Shown piece after piece: positions 44,074 to 54,020 of a stretch of 64,000 nucleotides of DNA. The DNA is from G963923945 sp965199175. Its GTDB lineage: Bacteria; Pseudomonadota; Alphaproteobacteria; G963923945. The position numbers were made by a program, and so were the translations under genes. Under the pieces are notes generated by a model. It had not been told where the DNA came from, made no database searches, and was given only the letters and a program-made list of their open reading frames with translations. The stretch covers positions 1,612,001-1,676,000 of the forward strand of contig OZ240684.1 in assembly GCA_965199175.1 (NCBI GenBank), in the 5' to 3' direction. How positions within the stretch are numbered: position 1 is the stretch's first letter; the number at the start of each line of letters is the position of its first letter.

Positions 44074-45993
44074 TCAGTTGAATGATTGCCCAACAACCAT
44101 GAAATCCCGCCACAGGCGGGCCGGTAATCCGCCACCAGTCACCTTGTCCATGGGGCGGGCATCATCATTGCCTAACCAGACCCCGGTGACCCGTTCCTCA
44201 TCAAAACCAATAAACCAGGCATCACGAAAATTCTGGCTGGTTCCGGTCTTACCGGCCACCGGCCGCTCCAACAAAGCCGCCCGACCGGTTCCGGTCTTCA
44301 CGACCTGCCCAAGCATCATACGAAGCCGGGCCACCTGATCGCCGGCAACCGCTCGTCCGGGACCCGATCCTCGACGTTGATACAAAATACCGCCCTCGCG
44401 GGTGCGAATATCCTCAATCCCGTAAGGCCACACCCCATAACCATCATTATTGAAAACAGCATACGCCGCACACAGATCAAGGAGATTGACTTCGCCGACC
44501 CCCAAAGCTAAAGCCGGGCCACCTGGTAACGGGCCGGTAATCCCCAACCGCCGGGCAACCGCAATCACCTCATCACGGCCAACCGCCTCGGTCAGCTTGA
44601 CAGCAATGCTGTTGACCGACTGAGAAAGAGCCTCAGACACCGTCATCGCCCCGGTATAGGTGCCGCTGTAATTGGAAGGCGACCAGCCATCAACCGCCAC
44701 CGGTTCATCAATCACCGTTTCTTCGGGCGTAAAGCCAGCCTCCAAAGCCGCCAGATACACAAAGAGCTTAAAAGCCGACCCGGGCTGACGATAGGCTTGC
44801 GTGACCCGGTTATATTGACTGTCGCCATAATCCCGGCCCCCAATCATCGCCCGGATAGCCCCGTCAGAAGTCATGGATACCAAAGCGGCCTGATCGACCT
44901 GGCGGGATTTTCCGGTTGTCTGCAAACCCGCAACCAACACCCCCTCGCCATGGGTTTGTAAACCCAGATCCAACGTTGTCCGCACGATGATATCCTGCCC
45001 GCGATTGCCGACAATCGCCCGTGCCCGGGGTAAAATCCAATCAGTGAAATAACGCGCCGAACGCGGTGGACCAGAGCGCACCAGGCCTTGGGGAACCTCA
45101 CGCTCATGGGCATTTTTCCATTGACCTTCACTCAGGAACCCCACCACCCGCATAGCCCTCAGAACCACCTGAGTCCGGCGATGGGCTAAATCCGGATTAC
45201 GGCTTGGTGCATAACGTGACGGTGCCTTGGGTAAACCAGCCAATAAAGCAGCTTCATAGAGAGTCACATCACGGGCTGATTTACCAAAATAGGCCCGGGC
45301 TGCCGCCTCAATACCATAAGCCCCAGCCCCGAAATAAATCCGGTTGAGATAAATGCTCAGGATTTGATCTTTGGTGTATTTGCTCTCCAGCCACAGGCTT
45401 AAAGCAGCCTCCTGGATTTTTCGCTTCAGGCTGCGTTCGGGGCTCAAAAACAATGTCTTAGCCAGCTGTTGGGTAATCGTACTCCCACCCTGGACCACCC
45501 GGCCAGCCTTGAGATTGACCCAGGCAGCCCGCACCAAACCCACCGGATCAAGGCCAAAATGGCTCCGGAAACGACGGTCCTCAACCGCCAGAAACGCCGC
45601 AATCAAATGGGGAGGCAGTTCAGAAACCCGGGCAACCCGCCCATGACGTCCACCAACAACAGCAATTTCAGCCCCATGACGATCCAGAACAACAATACTC
45701 GGTTGGCGGGTCGCCGAAAATACAGGATCAATCGGGGGTAAATCGAACAAAAACCATGCAACCACACACCCCATCACCACCATCACCCAAACAGCGGTGA
45801 CGACCCCCCATTTCACCAGAAACATACAAAGCCGAAAGCCAGAAAAACCACGCGCAGAGGAAGCAGAACCCCTCTTAGAAGATGAACGCCCCTGAGAAGA
45901 TGAGTGCAACGTCTTCTTTTGCACCATCTTCTTTTGCGCCGTCTTCCCGGATCGTCGCGGTTTCTGCCCGCGTCTGCTCTTCATCATACCCAT
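44074..45993 (-). CDS. bifunctional penicillin-binding protein 1A-type transglycosylase/transpeptidase
   Basis: This class A PBP polymerises and cross-links peptidoglycan. A Lys/Arg/Ser-rich cytoplasmic tail (about 55 residues) precedes one membrane helix (MFLVKWGVVTAVWVMVVMGCVVAWFLF). The transglycosylase domain has AVEDRRFRSHFGLDP (catalytic Glu), GGSTITQQLAKTLFL, RKIQEAALSLWLE and IYLNRIYFGAGAYGIEAAARAYFGKSA. The transpeptidase domain has GSAFKLF (SxxK), SQSVNSIAVKL (SxN) and GKTGTSQNF (KTG). The 639 residues are a compact version of PBP1A. The cytoplasmic tail is expanded by a 15-bp tandem duplication (45911-45940). It follows gyrB on the same strand. Confidence 0.94.
   Translation of the reverse strand: MGMMKSRRGQKPRRSGKTAQKKMVQKKTLHSSSQGRSSSKRGSASSARGFSGFRLCMFLVKWGVVTAVWVMVVMGCVVAWFLFDLPPIDPVFSATRQPSIVVLDRHGAEIAVVGGRHGRVARVSELPPHLIAAFLAVEDRRFRSHFGLDPVGLVRAAWVNLKAGRVVQGGSTITQQLAKTLFLSPERSLKRKIQEAALSLWLESKYTKDQILSIYLNRIYFGAGAYGIEAAARAYFGKSARDVTLYEAALLAGLPKAPSRYAPSRNPDLAHRRTQVVLRAMRVVGFLSEGQWKNAHEREVPQGLVRSGPPRSARYFTDWILPRARAIVGNRGQDIIVRTTLDLGLQTHGEGVLVAGLQTTGKSRQVDQAALVSMTSDGAIRAMIGGRDYGDSQYNRVTQAYRQPGSAFKLFVYLAALEAGFTPEETVIDEPVAVDGWSPSNYSGTYTGAMTVSEALSQSVNSIAVKLTEAVGRDEVIAVARRLGITGPLPGGPALALGVGEVNLLDLCAAYAVFNNDGYGVWPYGIEDIRTREGGILYQRRGSGPGRAVAGDQVARLRMMLGQVVKTGTGRAALLERPVAGKTGTSQNFRDAWFIGFDEERVTGVWLGNDDARPMDKVTGGGLPARLWRDFMVVGQSFN
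45911..45940. repeat. in-frame 15-bp duplication in the PBP1A N-terminal tail
   Basis: Units gtcttcttttgcacc (45911-45925) and atcttcttttgcgcc (45926-45940) are tandem, with a truncated third unit. On the minus strand they encode QKKMVQKKT, lengthening the basic cytoplasmic tail. Confidence 0.8.
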
Positions 45994-46180
45994 CCAGCCA
46001 CAAGGACCATCATCGCCTGCCTGCCCCCACAGCCTTTACCCGACCAGCCGCATCACAATCAACCAACACATCCCCGCAATGAACGTGATCCAGACGTTAT
46101 GATTCAATTCAGAATTCTGGTTAAAAATTCTGATCGATCAGAGCACTCTGTCAAAGGTCATGGTGACACGGAAATAAAGA

Positions 46181-48667
46181 TCAAACATCAAGATTGGCAA
46201 CCCGTAAGGCATTTTCCTGGATAAACTCACGGCGCGGCTCAACAACATCACCCATGAGAGTCGAGAACACTTCCTCAGCCTCATCTGCATGACCCAGCCT
46301 GACTTGCAACAAGCTGCGAATTTCGGGATCAAGAGTGGTCTCCCATAGCTGATCCGGATTCATTTCACCCAATCCTTTATAGCGCTGGATTGTCAGGCCC
46401 TTGCGGGCAAAATTCATAATCGCATTCGCCAGATCAATCGGCGAAACAATACGGTGAACCGATTCTCCGGCCCGTAAACTGGCCGGATGGCTATAGACTG
46501 ATTGCAACTCCGCCGCCATATCATCAAGAAGACGGGCTTCCTTCCCCGAACCAAGATCAAAATCAACCACATAGCGTTCCGGAACACCACGTAAAAGACG
46601 CGAAAAAACCAATCCCTGAGCCGGGTCAAAGACTCCCTTCCACCCCCGTTCATGGCGCGGGGACAACGTATCAAGACGCTGAGCAATATAAGCAGCCGTA
46701 TCACCGGCCAGCCGGGGATCCGATAAAACATTGGCCGCAAAAGCGCCCGCAATCGCCGATTGCTCAGCAACAACCGGACTACCGATGCGCCGCGACAGCG
46801 GTGCCATCATCATCCGGGCCAGCCGGGCGCGCCGCGCAATTTCTTCCAAATCAGCCCCGGAATGCTCACTGCCATCATGCAATGTCAAAACACAAGATTC
46901 CAACGCCGTATCAATCAGATGACTCTCAAATGCCGCATCATCTTTCAGATAAACCGCACTCTTGCCCCGGGCGACCCGGTAAAGCGGCGGCTGGGCAATA
47001 TAAAGATGCCCCTTTTCAACCAAAGCCGGCATTTGGCGAAAAAAGAACGTCAACAACAACGTACGGATATGGGAGCCATCAACATCAGCATCCGTCATAA
47101 TGATAACTCTGTGATAACGCAGTTTCTCAAGGTCAAAATCCGAAGACCCGATCCCGGCCCCCAGCGCTGTTACCAAAGCACCGATTTCCGCCGAACCCAG
47201 CATTTTATCAAACCGTGCCCGTTCGACATTCAGAATCTTACCGCGAATAGGCAAAATTGCCTGAATTTTACGGTCACGTCCCTGCTTGGCTGACCCACCG
47301 GCCGAATCACCCTCAACGATAAAAATCTCACTTCTGGACGGATCACGCTCCTGACAGTCAGCCAGTTTCCCAGGCAAAGATGAAATATCAAGAACACCCT
47401 TGCGGCGCGTCAATTCCCGGGCTTTGCGCGCCGCCTCACGGGCAACCGCCGCCTCCACCACCTTGCTGATAACACATCGACCATCTGCCGGTGTTTCTTC
47501 AAACCATTGACCAAGCCGGTCAGCAACCAGGGTCTCAACCACCGGACGGACCTCTGAGGAAACCAATTTATCCTTGGTTTGCGAAGAAAATTTAGGATCA
47601 GGGACCTTAATTGATAAAATACATGTCAATCCCTCACGGGCATCATCGCCGGATAAAGAAACCTTATCTTTCCTGGCCGGCGCATATTCACGGGCAAAAC
47701 GGTTGATGGTCCGGGTCAGAGCAGCCCGAAACCCGGCCAGATGAGACCCCCCGTCACGCTGAGGAATATTGTTGGTAAAACAAAGCATCGATTCGTGATA
47801 GCTGTTGGTCCATTGCATGGCCACATCCAGCTCTATGCCATCAACCGCCCCTTTGATGGTAATCGCCGATTGATGAAGCGGTGTTTTAGAACGATCCAGA
47901 TAAGCTAAAAATGCTTCCAAACCGCCCTCGTAATGCATGTTGACGGTCCGGGGTTCCACCCCGCGATGATCGGCCAGATTGATGACAACACCGGAATTGA
48001 GAAATGCCAATTCACGCAGCCGGTGCTCCAGACGGGAAAAATCAAATTCACGGCTGGAAAAAATATCCGATGAAGGAAGAAACCGAATCCGGGTCCCGGT
48101 TTGCTCTGCCGTCCCTTCCACCGCCAGAGGGGCCTGGGCAACCCCATTTTCAAAACGCATGACATGCTTGTGACCATCGCGGGAAATTTCCAGCTCAAGC
48201 CACTGTGACAACGCATTGACCACCGACACCCCAACACCATGGAGACCACCGGATACTTTGTAGGAATTGTTATCGAATTTCCCGCCCGCATGAAGATGGG
48301 TCATAATCACTTCAGCAGCTGAGATCCCCTCTTCTTCATGAATGCCAACCGGAATCCCGCGACCATTATCCGTAACCAAAACCGAACCCTCAGGTTCCAA
48401 AACCACGCAAACCGTATCGCAATGACCAGCCAGAGCTTCATCAATAGCGTTATCCACCACCTCATAAATCATATGATGAAGGCCGGAGCCATCATCAGTA
48501 TCACCAATATACATACCCGGTCGTTTGCGGACCGCATCCAGACCACGTAAAACCTTTATCGATTGGGCATCATAAAGATCATCGTCAGTCCCCGGGGGAG
48601 CCTCGACGTCATCAGGTAATTCCGGCGGGCGGGCATGTGAAGCATCTTGTTTCTGGCCTTGAGACAT
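46181..48667 (-). CDS. gyrB: DNA gyrase subunit B
   Basis: GyrB is the ATPase and TOPRIM subunit of gyrase. The 828-residue protein has the GHKL ATPase motifs (RPGMYIGDTDDGSGLHHMIYEVVDNAIDEA seen as consecutive pieces, DNGRGIPVGIHEEEGISAAEVIMT, GLHGVGVSVVNALS), the TOPRIM motifs VEGDSAGGSAKQGRDR and MTDADVDGSHIRTLLLTFFFRQ, and the C-terminal IQRYKGLGEMNPDQLWETT. The start is the ATG at 48667, overlapping the recF stop by one base (TAATG), so recF and gyrB are coupled. The order dnaA-dnaN-recF-gyrB is the classical replication block. Confidence 0.98.
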   Translation of the reverse strand: MSQGQKQDASHARPPELPDDVEAPPGTDDDLYDAQSIKVLRGLDAVRKRPGMYIGDTDDGSGLHHMIYEVVDNAIDEALAGHCDTVCVVLEPEGSVLVTDNGRGIPVGIHEEEGISAAEVIMTHLHAGGKFDNNSYKVSGGLHGVGVSVVNALSQWLELEISRDGHKHVMRFENGVAQAPLAVEGTAEQTGTRIRFLPSSDIFSSREFDFSRLEHRLRELAFLNSGVVINLADHRGVEPRTVNMHYEGGLEAFLAYLDRSKTPLHQSAITIKGAVDGIELDVAMQWTNSYHESMLCFTNNIPQRDGGSHLAGFRAALTRTINRFAREYAPARKDKVSLSGDDAREGLTCILSIKVPDPKFSSQTKDKLVSSEVRPVVETLVADRLGQWFEETPADGRCVISKVVEAAVAREAARKARELTRRKGVLDISSLPGKLADCQERDPSRSEIFIVEGDSAGGSAKQGRDRKIQAILPIRGKILNVERARFDKMLGSAEIGALVTALGAGIGSSDFDLEKLRYHRVIIMTDADVDGSHIRTLLLTFFFRQMPALVEKGHLYIAQPPLYRVARGKSAVYLKDDAAFESHLIDTALESCVLTLHDGSEHSGADLEEIARRARLARMMMAPLSRRIGSPVVAEQSAIAGAFAANVLSDPRLAGDTAAYIAQRLDTLSPRHERGWKGVFDPAQGLVFSRLLRGVPERYVVDFDLGSGKEARLLDDMAAELQSVYSHPASLRAGESVHRIVSPIDLANAIMNFARKGLTIQRYKGLGEMNPDQLWETTLDPEIRSLLQVRLGHADEAEEVFSTLMGDVVEPRREFIQENALRVANLDV

Positions 48668-49938
48668 TACCCCTCCATATACTCAGACGATTGTGCAACC
48701 GGACTCATGGTCAAAGAAGAATCACCCCCCAAAAAATCACCGGTTGCCGCCGCAACAGAGTCTGGAAACGGGATAACCCGACCATCCTCAACCCGTAAAA
48801 ACTGGGCACACCCGGTCAAAGAAGAAAAATCCTCCTCATCAACCCCGGTCAGCCAAAATTGCCCCCCCATCGATAACAACCGATCAAACAGGGCATTGCG
48901 ACGCCATTGGTCGAGATGAGCCGCCACCTCATCAAGCAACAATAATGGCGGGATCGAACGGTGCTCAAAAATAGCCTGAGCCGAGGCCAAAACCAGGGAA
49001 ATCAAAAAAGCCTTTTGCTCCCCGGTCGAACAGTGAGCCGCCGCCCTGTCATTGCGGCGATCAAACGCTGTCCAGTCACTGCGATGGGGGCCAACCGCCG
49101 CACCACCTGAGACCGCATCACGGGTCCGGTTGGCCGCCAAACCAGCCTGCAAACGTTCTTCAACCGCCAGGGCCGGCTCTTCCTCAAGCCAATCCTCAAC
49201 CTCCCCTGAAAGAACAATCCGCGGACCAGGAAAAGGACCATCACAACCGGCACAGCATTTCTCAAGCCGTCGGGCAGCATCCCGCCGCGTGAGCGCGACA
49301 ACCACCCCATTCTCAGCCATCCGCGCCTCTAATGCCGACACCCAGGCCGGATCAGCCCCCGGCCCGTGATCACGCAAGAGTTTACCCCGCTCCCGCAAGG
49401 CCCGCTCATAAGCCGACACCACCGCCCCATGATCCGGCGATAAAGCAGTCGCCAGACGATCAAGAAAACGCCGCCGCCGCTCACCACTGCTGCTCAACAA
49501 ACGATCCATATCCGGAGTCAGCCAGAAAATCACCATCCGCCGGGCCAAAGCCGCCGAACGGGAAACGGTGGCTCCGTCAATCCGGATGGCGCGGCGACTA
49601 CGTCCATTGTCACCAATAATCCGACCACTGCCGACTTTCATCAGACCCTCAGCTGTTTGTATTTCACCAGCCACCGCCCAGGGACCTCCACCAGGAGAAC
49701 GGTCAATCACATCCAGCCTGGCACCGCGCAATCCTCTGCCCGAACCCAGATAAGAAACCGCCTCCAGTAAATTGCTCTTACCCGCCCCATTCGGACCAAA
49801 TAAAACCACCCCCTGATCCGGAGCCAGATTCAAATTCACCGCTACATAATTACGAAAATCCGTCACCCGGAGCCGGGAAACACCAAGAACCGGCATCGAC
49901 TGATCAACCGGAGCAGACAACACCCCATTGCCGGACAC
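48667..49938 (-). CDS. recF: DNA replication and repair protein RecF
   Basis: RecF is an SMC-like ATPase that helps load RecA at single-strand gaps. The 423-residue protein has an N-terminal RVTDFRNYVAVNLNLAP and Walker A GPNGAGKSNLLEAVSYLGSGRG. It also has the PDMDRLLSSSGERRRRFLDRL segment, CSTGEQKAFLISLVLA as the signature region, and LLLLDEVAAHLD as Walker B. It is longer than typical RecF (about 360-370 residues). It ends within the gyrB start codon (TAATG) and begins four bases after the dnaN stop, giving one tightly packed transcript. Confidence 0.96.
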   Translation of the reverse strand: MSGNGVLSAPVDQSMPVLGVSRLRVTDFRNYVAVNLNLAPDQGVVLFGPNGAGKSNLLEAVSYLGSGRGLRGARLDVIDRSPGGGPWAVAGEIQTAEGLMKVGSGRIIGDNGRSRRAIRIDGATVSRSAALARRMVIFWLTPDMDRLLSSSGERRRRFLDRLATALSPDHGAVVSAYERALRERGKLLRDHGPGADPAWVSALEARMAENGVVVALTRRDAARRLEKCCAGCDGPFPGPRIVLSGEVEDWLEEEPALAVEERLQAGLAANRTRDAVSGGAAVGPHRSDWTAFDRRNDRAAAHCSTGEQKAFLISLVLASAQAIFEHRSIPPLLLLDEVAAHLDQWRRNALFDRLLSMGGQFWLTGVDEEDFSSLTGCAQFLRVEDGRVIPFPDSVAAATGDFLGGDSSLTMSPVAQSSEYMEG

Positions 49939-49942
49939 ACCG

Positions 49943-51064
49943 CTACACCCGCATCGGCATCAAAACATACAATGCACCACCATCCTGAGCACCGCGCATC
50001 AGCGCCGGAGCCGAAGAATCAGCCAGATCAAAACAGATCATATCGTCACTAAGCTGATCAGCAATATCAATCAGATACTGGGAGTTAAAACCAATATCAA
50101 GAGCATCAGCCGTGTATTCAACCTCAATCTCTTCAACCGCATCACCGCTATCAGGGCTGGAAACCGATAAGGTCAGAATTCCTTTCTCCAGGGCAATTTT
50201 CACCGCCCGTGAACGCTCATTGGAGATGGTCCGCACCCGATCAACCGCCTCAGAAAACAACCGCCGGTCAACTTTCATGCTTTTATCATTTTCTTTGGGG
50301 ATGACCCGCTCATATTCAGGGAACTGACCATCCACCAGCTTGCTGGTCAAAATGATGCGATCAAAAGAAAAAATGGCTTTGGTCTCGGAAAAGGCAACCG
50401 TAACCTCTGCCTGGCTGTCCTCAAGAATTTTGTGAAGTTCATTGACCGTCTTACGCGGGACAATCACCCCTGGAATTTCTTCGGCCCCTGAAGGACATGC
50501 CATATGTGCCCGCGCCAACCGATGACCATCGGTTGCCACCGCCTTCAACAACGGACCCCCCTCATCATCCGTGGTATGAAAATAAATACCGTTGAGATAA
50601 TGGCGGGTTTCTTCCACCGACATGGCAAAACGTGTCTGATCAATCAACCCACGCAACGCATCGGCTTCCATGGTGAAACTCCGGGTCGATTCCTTGCCTG
50701 ACATGACCGGAAATTCATCCGGCGACAATGACGGAAGAGTAAAACGTGACCGCCCGGACTTCAGATGCATCCGGCCATCTGCTGCCGGATCTTCGTGAAG
50801 CTCAATCTCACAACCATCAGGCAATTTACGGACAATCTCATAAAGAGTATGCGCCGAGACCGTCGTTGCACCCTTTTCGCTGATCCCGGCCTCCAGCGTC
50901 TCAACCACCGATAAACCCATATCAGTCGCGGTGAGGCTCAAGTCACCTCCCGATGCGTCAATCAAAACATTCGATAAAATCTGGATCGTCCCGCGCTTTT
51001 CCACCAAACCCTGAATATGACCAAGAGCCGGCAAAAAGACCGAACGTTCAATCGTCAGTTTCAT
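49943..51064 (-). CDS. dnaN: DNA polymerase III subunit beta (sliding clamp)
   Basis: DnaN forms the ring clamp that holds polymerase III on DNA. The 373-residue protein has the standard three-domain clamp: MKLTIERSVFLPALGHIQGLVEKR at the start, ILSNVLIDASGGDLSLTATDM, then FAMSVEETRHYLNGIYFHT, ATDGHRLARAH in domain 2, and FNSQYLIDIADQL with the C-terminal VLMPMRV, the usual MPxR-type end. It lies between dnaA (155 bases upstream) and recF. The 155-base gap to dnaA holds a 'cattatacca' tandem pair at 51198-51217. Confidence 0.98.
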   Translation of the reverse strand: MKLTIERSVFLPALGHIQGLVEKRGTIQILSNVLIDASGGDLSLTATDMGLSVVETLEAGISEKGATTVSAHTLYEIVRKLPDGCEIELHEDPAADGRMHLKSGRSRFTLPSLSPDEFPVMSGKESTRSFTMEADALRGLIDQTRFAMSVEETRHYLNGIYFHTTDDEGGPLLKAVATDGHRLARAHMACPSGAEEIPGVIVPRKTVNELHKILEDSQAEVTVAFSETKAIFSFDRIILTSKLVDGQFPEYERVIPKENDKSMKVDRRLFSEAVDRVRTISNERSRAVKIALEKGILTLSVSSPDSGDAVEEIEVEYTADALDIGFNSQYLIDIADQLSDDMICFDLADSSAPALMRGAQDGGALYVLMPMRV

Positions 51065-51219
51065 ACAACCACCACCTCATCAATTCTTATCCTCACCATT
51101 CACAGACAGTGACAGATAATGACAGAATTCATATACAAAGTCTCTCAGGAAACACACATAATGACTGAGCAACACCTCTTCTGCATCATGTCTCTCACAT
51201 TATACCACATTATACCACA

Positions 51220-52731
51220 TCACACCCGTAGCATACGTTGAAGCAACGCAACATCTTCACGAAACGCTGCATCAGAATCACAAAGCTCCTCAACCTTACG
51301 AATCGCATGCATCACCGTCGTATGATCACGATTGCCGAACTTACGGCCAATCTCAGGCAAAGACCGGGAAGTCAGCCGCTTGGCCAGATACATCGCAATC
51401 TGTCTCGGACGGGCCACCGCACGGGCCCGCCGGGCCGAAGACATTTCCGAAAACCGAATATTAAAATGCTCCGCAACCCGTTTTTGAATATGCTCAATAC
51501 TCACTCTGCGCTCCGAAGAACGCAGGATATCCCCCAACACTTCCTGAATGGATTCAAGGCTGACCGGGCGACCAACCAATGTCGTATGCGCAACAATCCG
51601 ATTGAGAGCACCTTCCAGTTCCCGCACATTTCCGGTGATTTTATAGGCAAGAAATTCCAGAACTTTCTCCGGCAAATCCAGGTCCATGCCCTCGGCTTTG
51701 GCCTGCAGAATACCCAGACGCAGCTCGTAATTGGTCGGATGAATATCAGCAACCAAACCCCAGCCCAGACGCGAGCGCATCCGCTCCTCAATGCCTTCTA
51801 AATCATTGGGCGATTTATCAGCAGAAATAATAATCTGGCGATTTTGATCAACCAATGCATTGAATGTATGAAAGAATTCTTCCTGGGTTGAATCTTTGCC
51901 GGAAATAAACTGTACATCGTCAATCATCAGCACATCAACCGAACGAAACTGCTCCTTAAAAGACACCGTATCCTTAAATCGCAACGCACGAATAAACTGA
52001 TACATGAATTTTTCAGCCGAGAGATAAATAACCCGCCGGTTGGGATGCTTGGTCCGGATATGCCAGGCAATCGCATGCATCAGATGGGTCTTGCCAAGAC
52101 CAACCCCGCCATAAAGGAAAAGCGGGTTGAAAGATACCGACTCCGCATCCGCTACCCGCCGGGCCGCCGCAAAAGCAAATTCATTGGGCTTGCCGACAAT
52201 AAAACGCTCAAATGTAAAGCGGGAATCCAACGGTGCTGAAATATGGGCTGCCCAATCAGATTCTTTGGCATCTCCAGGAGAACTTCCCCGACCAACAGAT
52301 TCCGGCAAAACCGCCTCAACAGACAAATCCTGATCCGTCCCCACATCCTTTGAGACAACCCCGGCTCCCTGATCCTTCTGACCACTCTCAGACCCGGTGA
52401 CAACCTGGATTTCAACCTGTTCAATGTCTTGGTTTTCTTCCCGCCAAAGAGCCTCAATACGCTCAGAATAATGGGTGAGAATCCAATCACGCATAAAGCG
52501 GGTCGGAACACTCATACGCAAACAGCCGTGCTCACAGCCGATAAAAGTCAGCGGTTTAAGCCAACTCCGATACGCCGCATCACCAAATTCGCACCGCAAT
52601 GTATTGCGAATCCGTGCCCATTGATGCGCATAGGTCTCTCTACGCTGGCCTTCATGAAGGCCCAAAGGATCATTCTTAACTTCTACATGCGAACTGGCCA
52701 ACCGGTCCCCCTTCCCGTTTTTCATATCCAT
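51220..52731 (-). CDS. dnaA: chromosomal replication initiator DnaA
   Basis: DnaA binds origin boxes and melts oriC. Domain I covers residues about 35-105 (RETYAHQWARIRNTLRCEFG, WLKPLTF), and domain II is a low-complexity linker to about 165. Domain III is an AAA+ ATPase with Walker A GGVGLGKT (208-215), Walker B VLMIDDVQF (about 267-275) and the arginine-finger region RMRSRLGWGL. Domain IV at the C-terminus has RPRQIAMYLAKRL and GNRDHTTVMHAIRKV, the DnaA-box reading helix. The gene opens the replication operon on the minus strand. The ATG at 52731 has a second ATG six bases on. Confidence 0.98.
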   Translation of the reverse strand: MDMKNGKGDRLASSHVEVKNDPLGLHEGQRRETYAHQWARIRNTLRCEFGDAAYRSWLKPLTFIGCEHGCLRMSVPTRFMRDWILTHYSERIEALWREENQDIEQVEIQVVTGSESGQKDQGAGVVSKDVGTDQDLSVEAVLPESVGRGSSPGDAKESDWAAHISAPLDSRFTFERFIVGKPNEFAFAAARRVADAESVSFNPLFLYGGVGLGKTHLMHAIAWHIRTKHPNRRVIYLSAEKFMYQFIRALRFKDTVSFKEQFRSVDVLMIDDVQFISGKDSTQEEFFHTFNALVDQNRQIIISADKSPNDLEGIEERMRSRLGWGLVADIHPTNYELRLGILQAKAEGMDLDLPEKVLEFLAYKITGNVRELEGALNRIVAHTTLVGRPVSLESIQEVLGDILRSSERRVSIEHIQKRVAEHFNIRFSEMSSARRARAVARPRQIAMYLAKRLTSRSLPEIGRKFGNRDHTTVMHAIRKVEELCDSDAAFREDVALLQRMLRV

Positions 52732-52905
52732 CTAAATCTGACCTTTACCCCTGACCTTTACTCTTGATCTTTGTTGATCCCGATCTTTGTTCTATCCCCG
52801 ACTGTCTGTCTGTTGAGCGATATATCCTGTTTAATGATATATCCGTCTGTATGTGTCACTCTATCTGTATGTGTCCTCTATACGTGTCACTCTATTTCTG
52901 CACAG
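52732..52905. repeat. dnaA upstream region with degenerate tandem repeats
   Basis: The 174-base leader of dnaA contains 'ctgacctttacccctgacctttactc' with 'gatctttgttgatcccgatctttgttc' (about 52738-52792), and then 'ctgtatgtgtcactctatctgtatgtgtcc' with a third copy (about 52845-52895). I searched it for DnaA boxes (TTATNCACA) and found none that match well, so I do not call an origin. Confidence 0.6.
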
Positions 52906-53355
52906 CTATCCTTGTGCCCAGGGCAGACCATCGCTCTTCCAGCCACTGACCGTGCCACGATGACCATCAGGATCATGATCGCCCTCAAAACCAGAGGCAA
53001 TATTATAACATTGAGAAAACCCCCGCGCCGTCAAAGCCATCGCCGCCATGCGTGAGCGCCCACCTGAGCGACAAATAAACATAACCGGGTCTTTGGGATT
53101 GACCCCAACCGCACGCAGTTGATCTTCGAATTCCGGGTTTTGCTGCATGTTGGGATAAATTTGCCAGGAAATCTGTATCAACCGCTTACCGATTGACCCC
53201 AGATCAGGCACGCCGACAAATGCCCATTCAGCAGAGGTCCGGCAGTCCACCAGCTGGGTTTCCGGCTGGTCCCGCAACAATTCCCAGGCCTGGCGCGGCG
53301 ACACATCACCCGCATACCCGGCCGCTGGCCTGGTCAAGGACTCACTCTCCGTCAT
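52906..53355 (-). CDS. rhodanese-like domain protein
   Basis: The 149-residue single-domain rhodanese has the opening SPRQAWELLRDQPETQLVDCRTSAEWAFVG (seen as adjacent pieces), the active-site loop MFICRSGGRSRMAAMAL with Cys as the sulfur-accepting residue, and the end FEGDHDPDGHRG followed by GWKSDGLPW. Alphaproteobacterial homologues of this type commonly stand near core replication genes; function is unassigned beyond sulfurtransferase activity. It is upstream of dnaA on the same strand. No signal peptide is visible, so it is likely cytoplasmic. Confidence 0.9.
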   Translation of the reverse strand: MTESESLTRPAAGYAGDVSPRQAWELLRDQPETQLVDCRTSAEWAFVGVPDLGSIGKRLIQISWQIYPNMQQNPEFEDQLRAVGVNPKDPVMFICRSGGRSRMAAMALTARGFSQCYNIASGFEGDHDPDGHRGTVSGWKSDGLPWAQG

Positions 53356-53616
53356 ACCCCCCCCTGATCATTAAGACCAACCAAATTAAAACCGGCCAGG
53401 TCGCCGAACAAAGCAACAAAAAACGATAAACCCAAAATTGATATTAAAAAATATTCAAAAATAGACTCACAGAAACAATGATAATAAGAAAATAATTAAC
53501 CGGAAAAAATTAACCAAAAAAATAAATACCTATAGAAAAAAGAACGAATTCAAATAAAAGCTCGATGGATATAAACTACTAAACATCAATGACCCACATA
53601 AAGACTTCAAAAACAC
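53356..53616. other. AT-rich spacer upstream of the rhodanese gene
   Basis: The 260 bases include a markedly AT-rich stretch (about 53420-53580) near dnaA. Its composition alone would suit a duplex-unwinding element, but I find no cluster of DnaA boxes and no TTAA-N7-TTAA CtrA sites, so it remains only a possible origin region. Confidence 0.3.
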
Positions 53617-53922
53617 TCACTCAGCCGCAACAAAGCGAAAAAATCCTTTTTGAAAATGAAAAACATCAAATAATGATGAAGGGGTACCAATCAGCCTCAG
53701 AACCCTCTCACCATTTTTGAGGTCAATGATGGTGACCTTACCGTTGCCGGAAAGACATGGCAATACGACATGATGGTTTCCTGATAAAAAAACCATCTGG
53801 CTGACCCGAATATGGAAAATTTTGCCGACCAGCGACCAGAAATCAACCCCCCGGGAAAAGACAAAAACAAGAGCGACAAGCTGGTACGTAACTGCTATGG
53901 CTGAGACAGAATCTCTGCCCAT
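53617..53922 (-). CDS. uncertain small protein, no recognised family
   Basis: A 101-codon frame with start ATG at 53922, rich in Phe and Val, whose second half (GKVTIIDLKNGERVLRLIG) has a plausible beta-rich folded character. I recognise no domain. A weak purine-rich stretch precedes the start. It stands in AT-rich DNA between the rhodanese gene and a plus-strand small gene. It may be a real orphan gene or chance. A comparison with related genomes would settle it. Confidence 0.35.
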   Translation of the reverse strand: MGRDSVSAIAVTYQLVALVFVFSRGVDFWSLVGKIFHIRVSQMVFLSGNHHVVLPCLSGNGKVTIIDLKNGERVLRLIGTPSSLFDVFHFQKGFFRFVAAE

Positions 53923-54020
53923 TTTATATCCGCTTCATATCCGCCACAGTTTCTTAAAAACGGCATGATGTTTGCGTCTCTACTCCTGGATTATACGGCT
54001 TACCACAGGAGACTCTGATC

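Noticed and set aside
51065..51219. Origin of replication between dnaA and dnaN
   Set aside because: There is only one weak DnaA-box-like sequence (TTATCCTCA), and the spacer is short with no AT-rich unwinding element.
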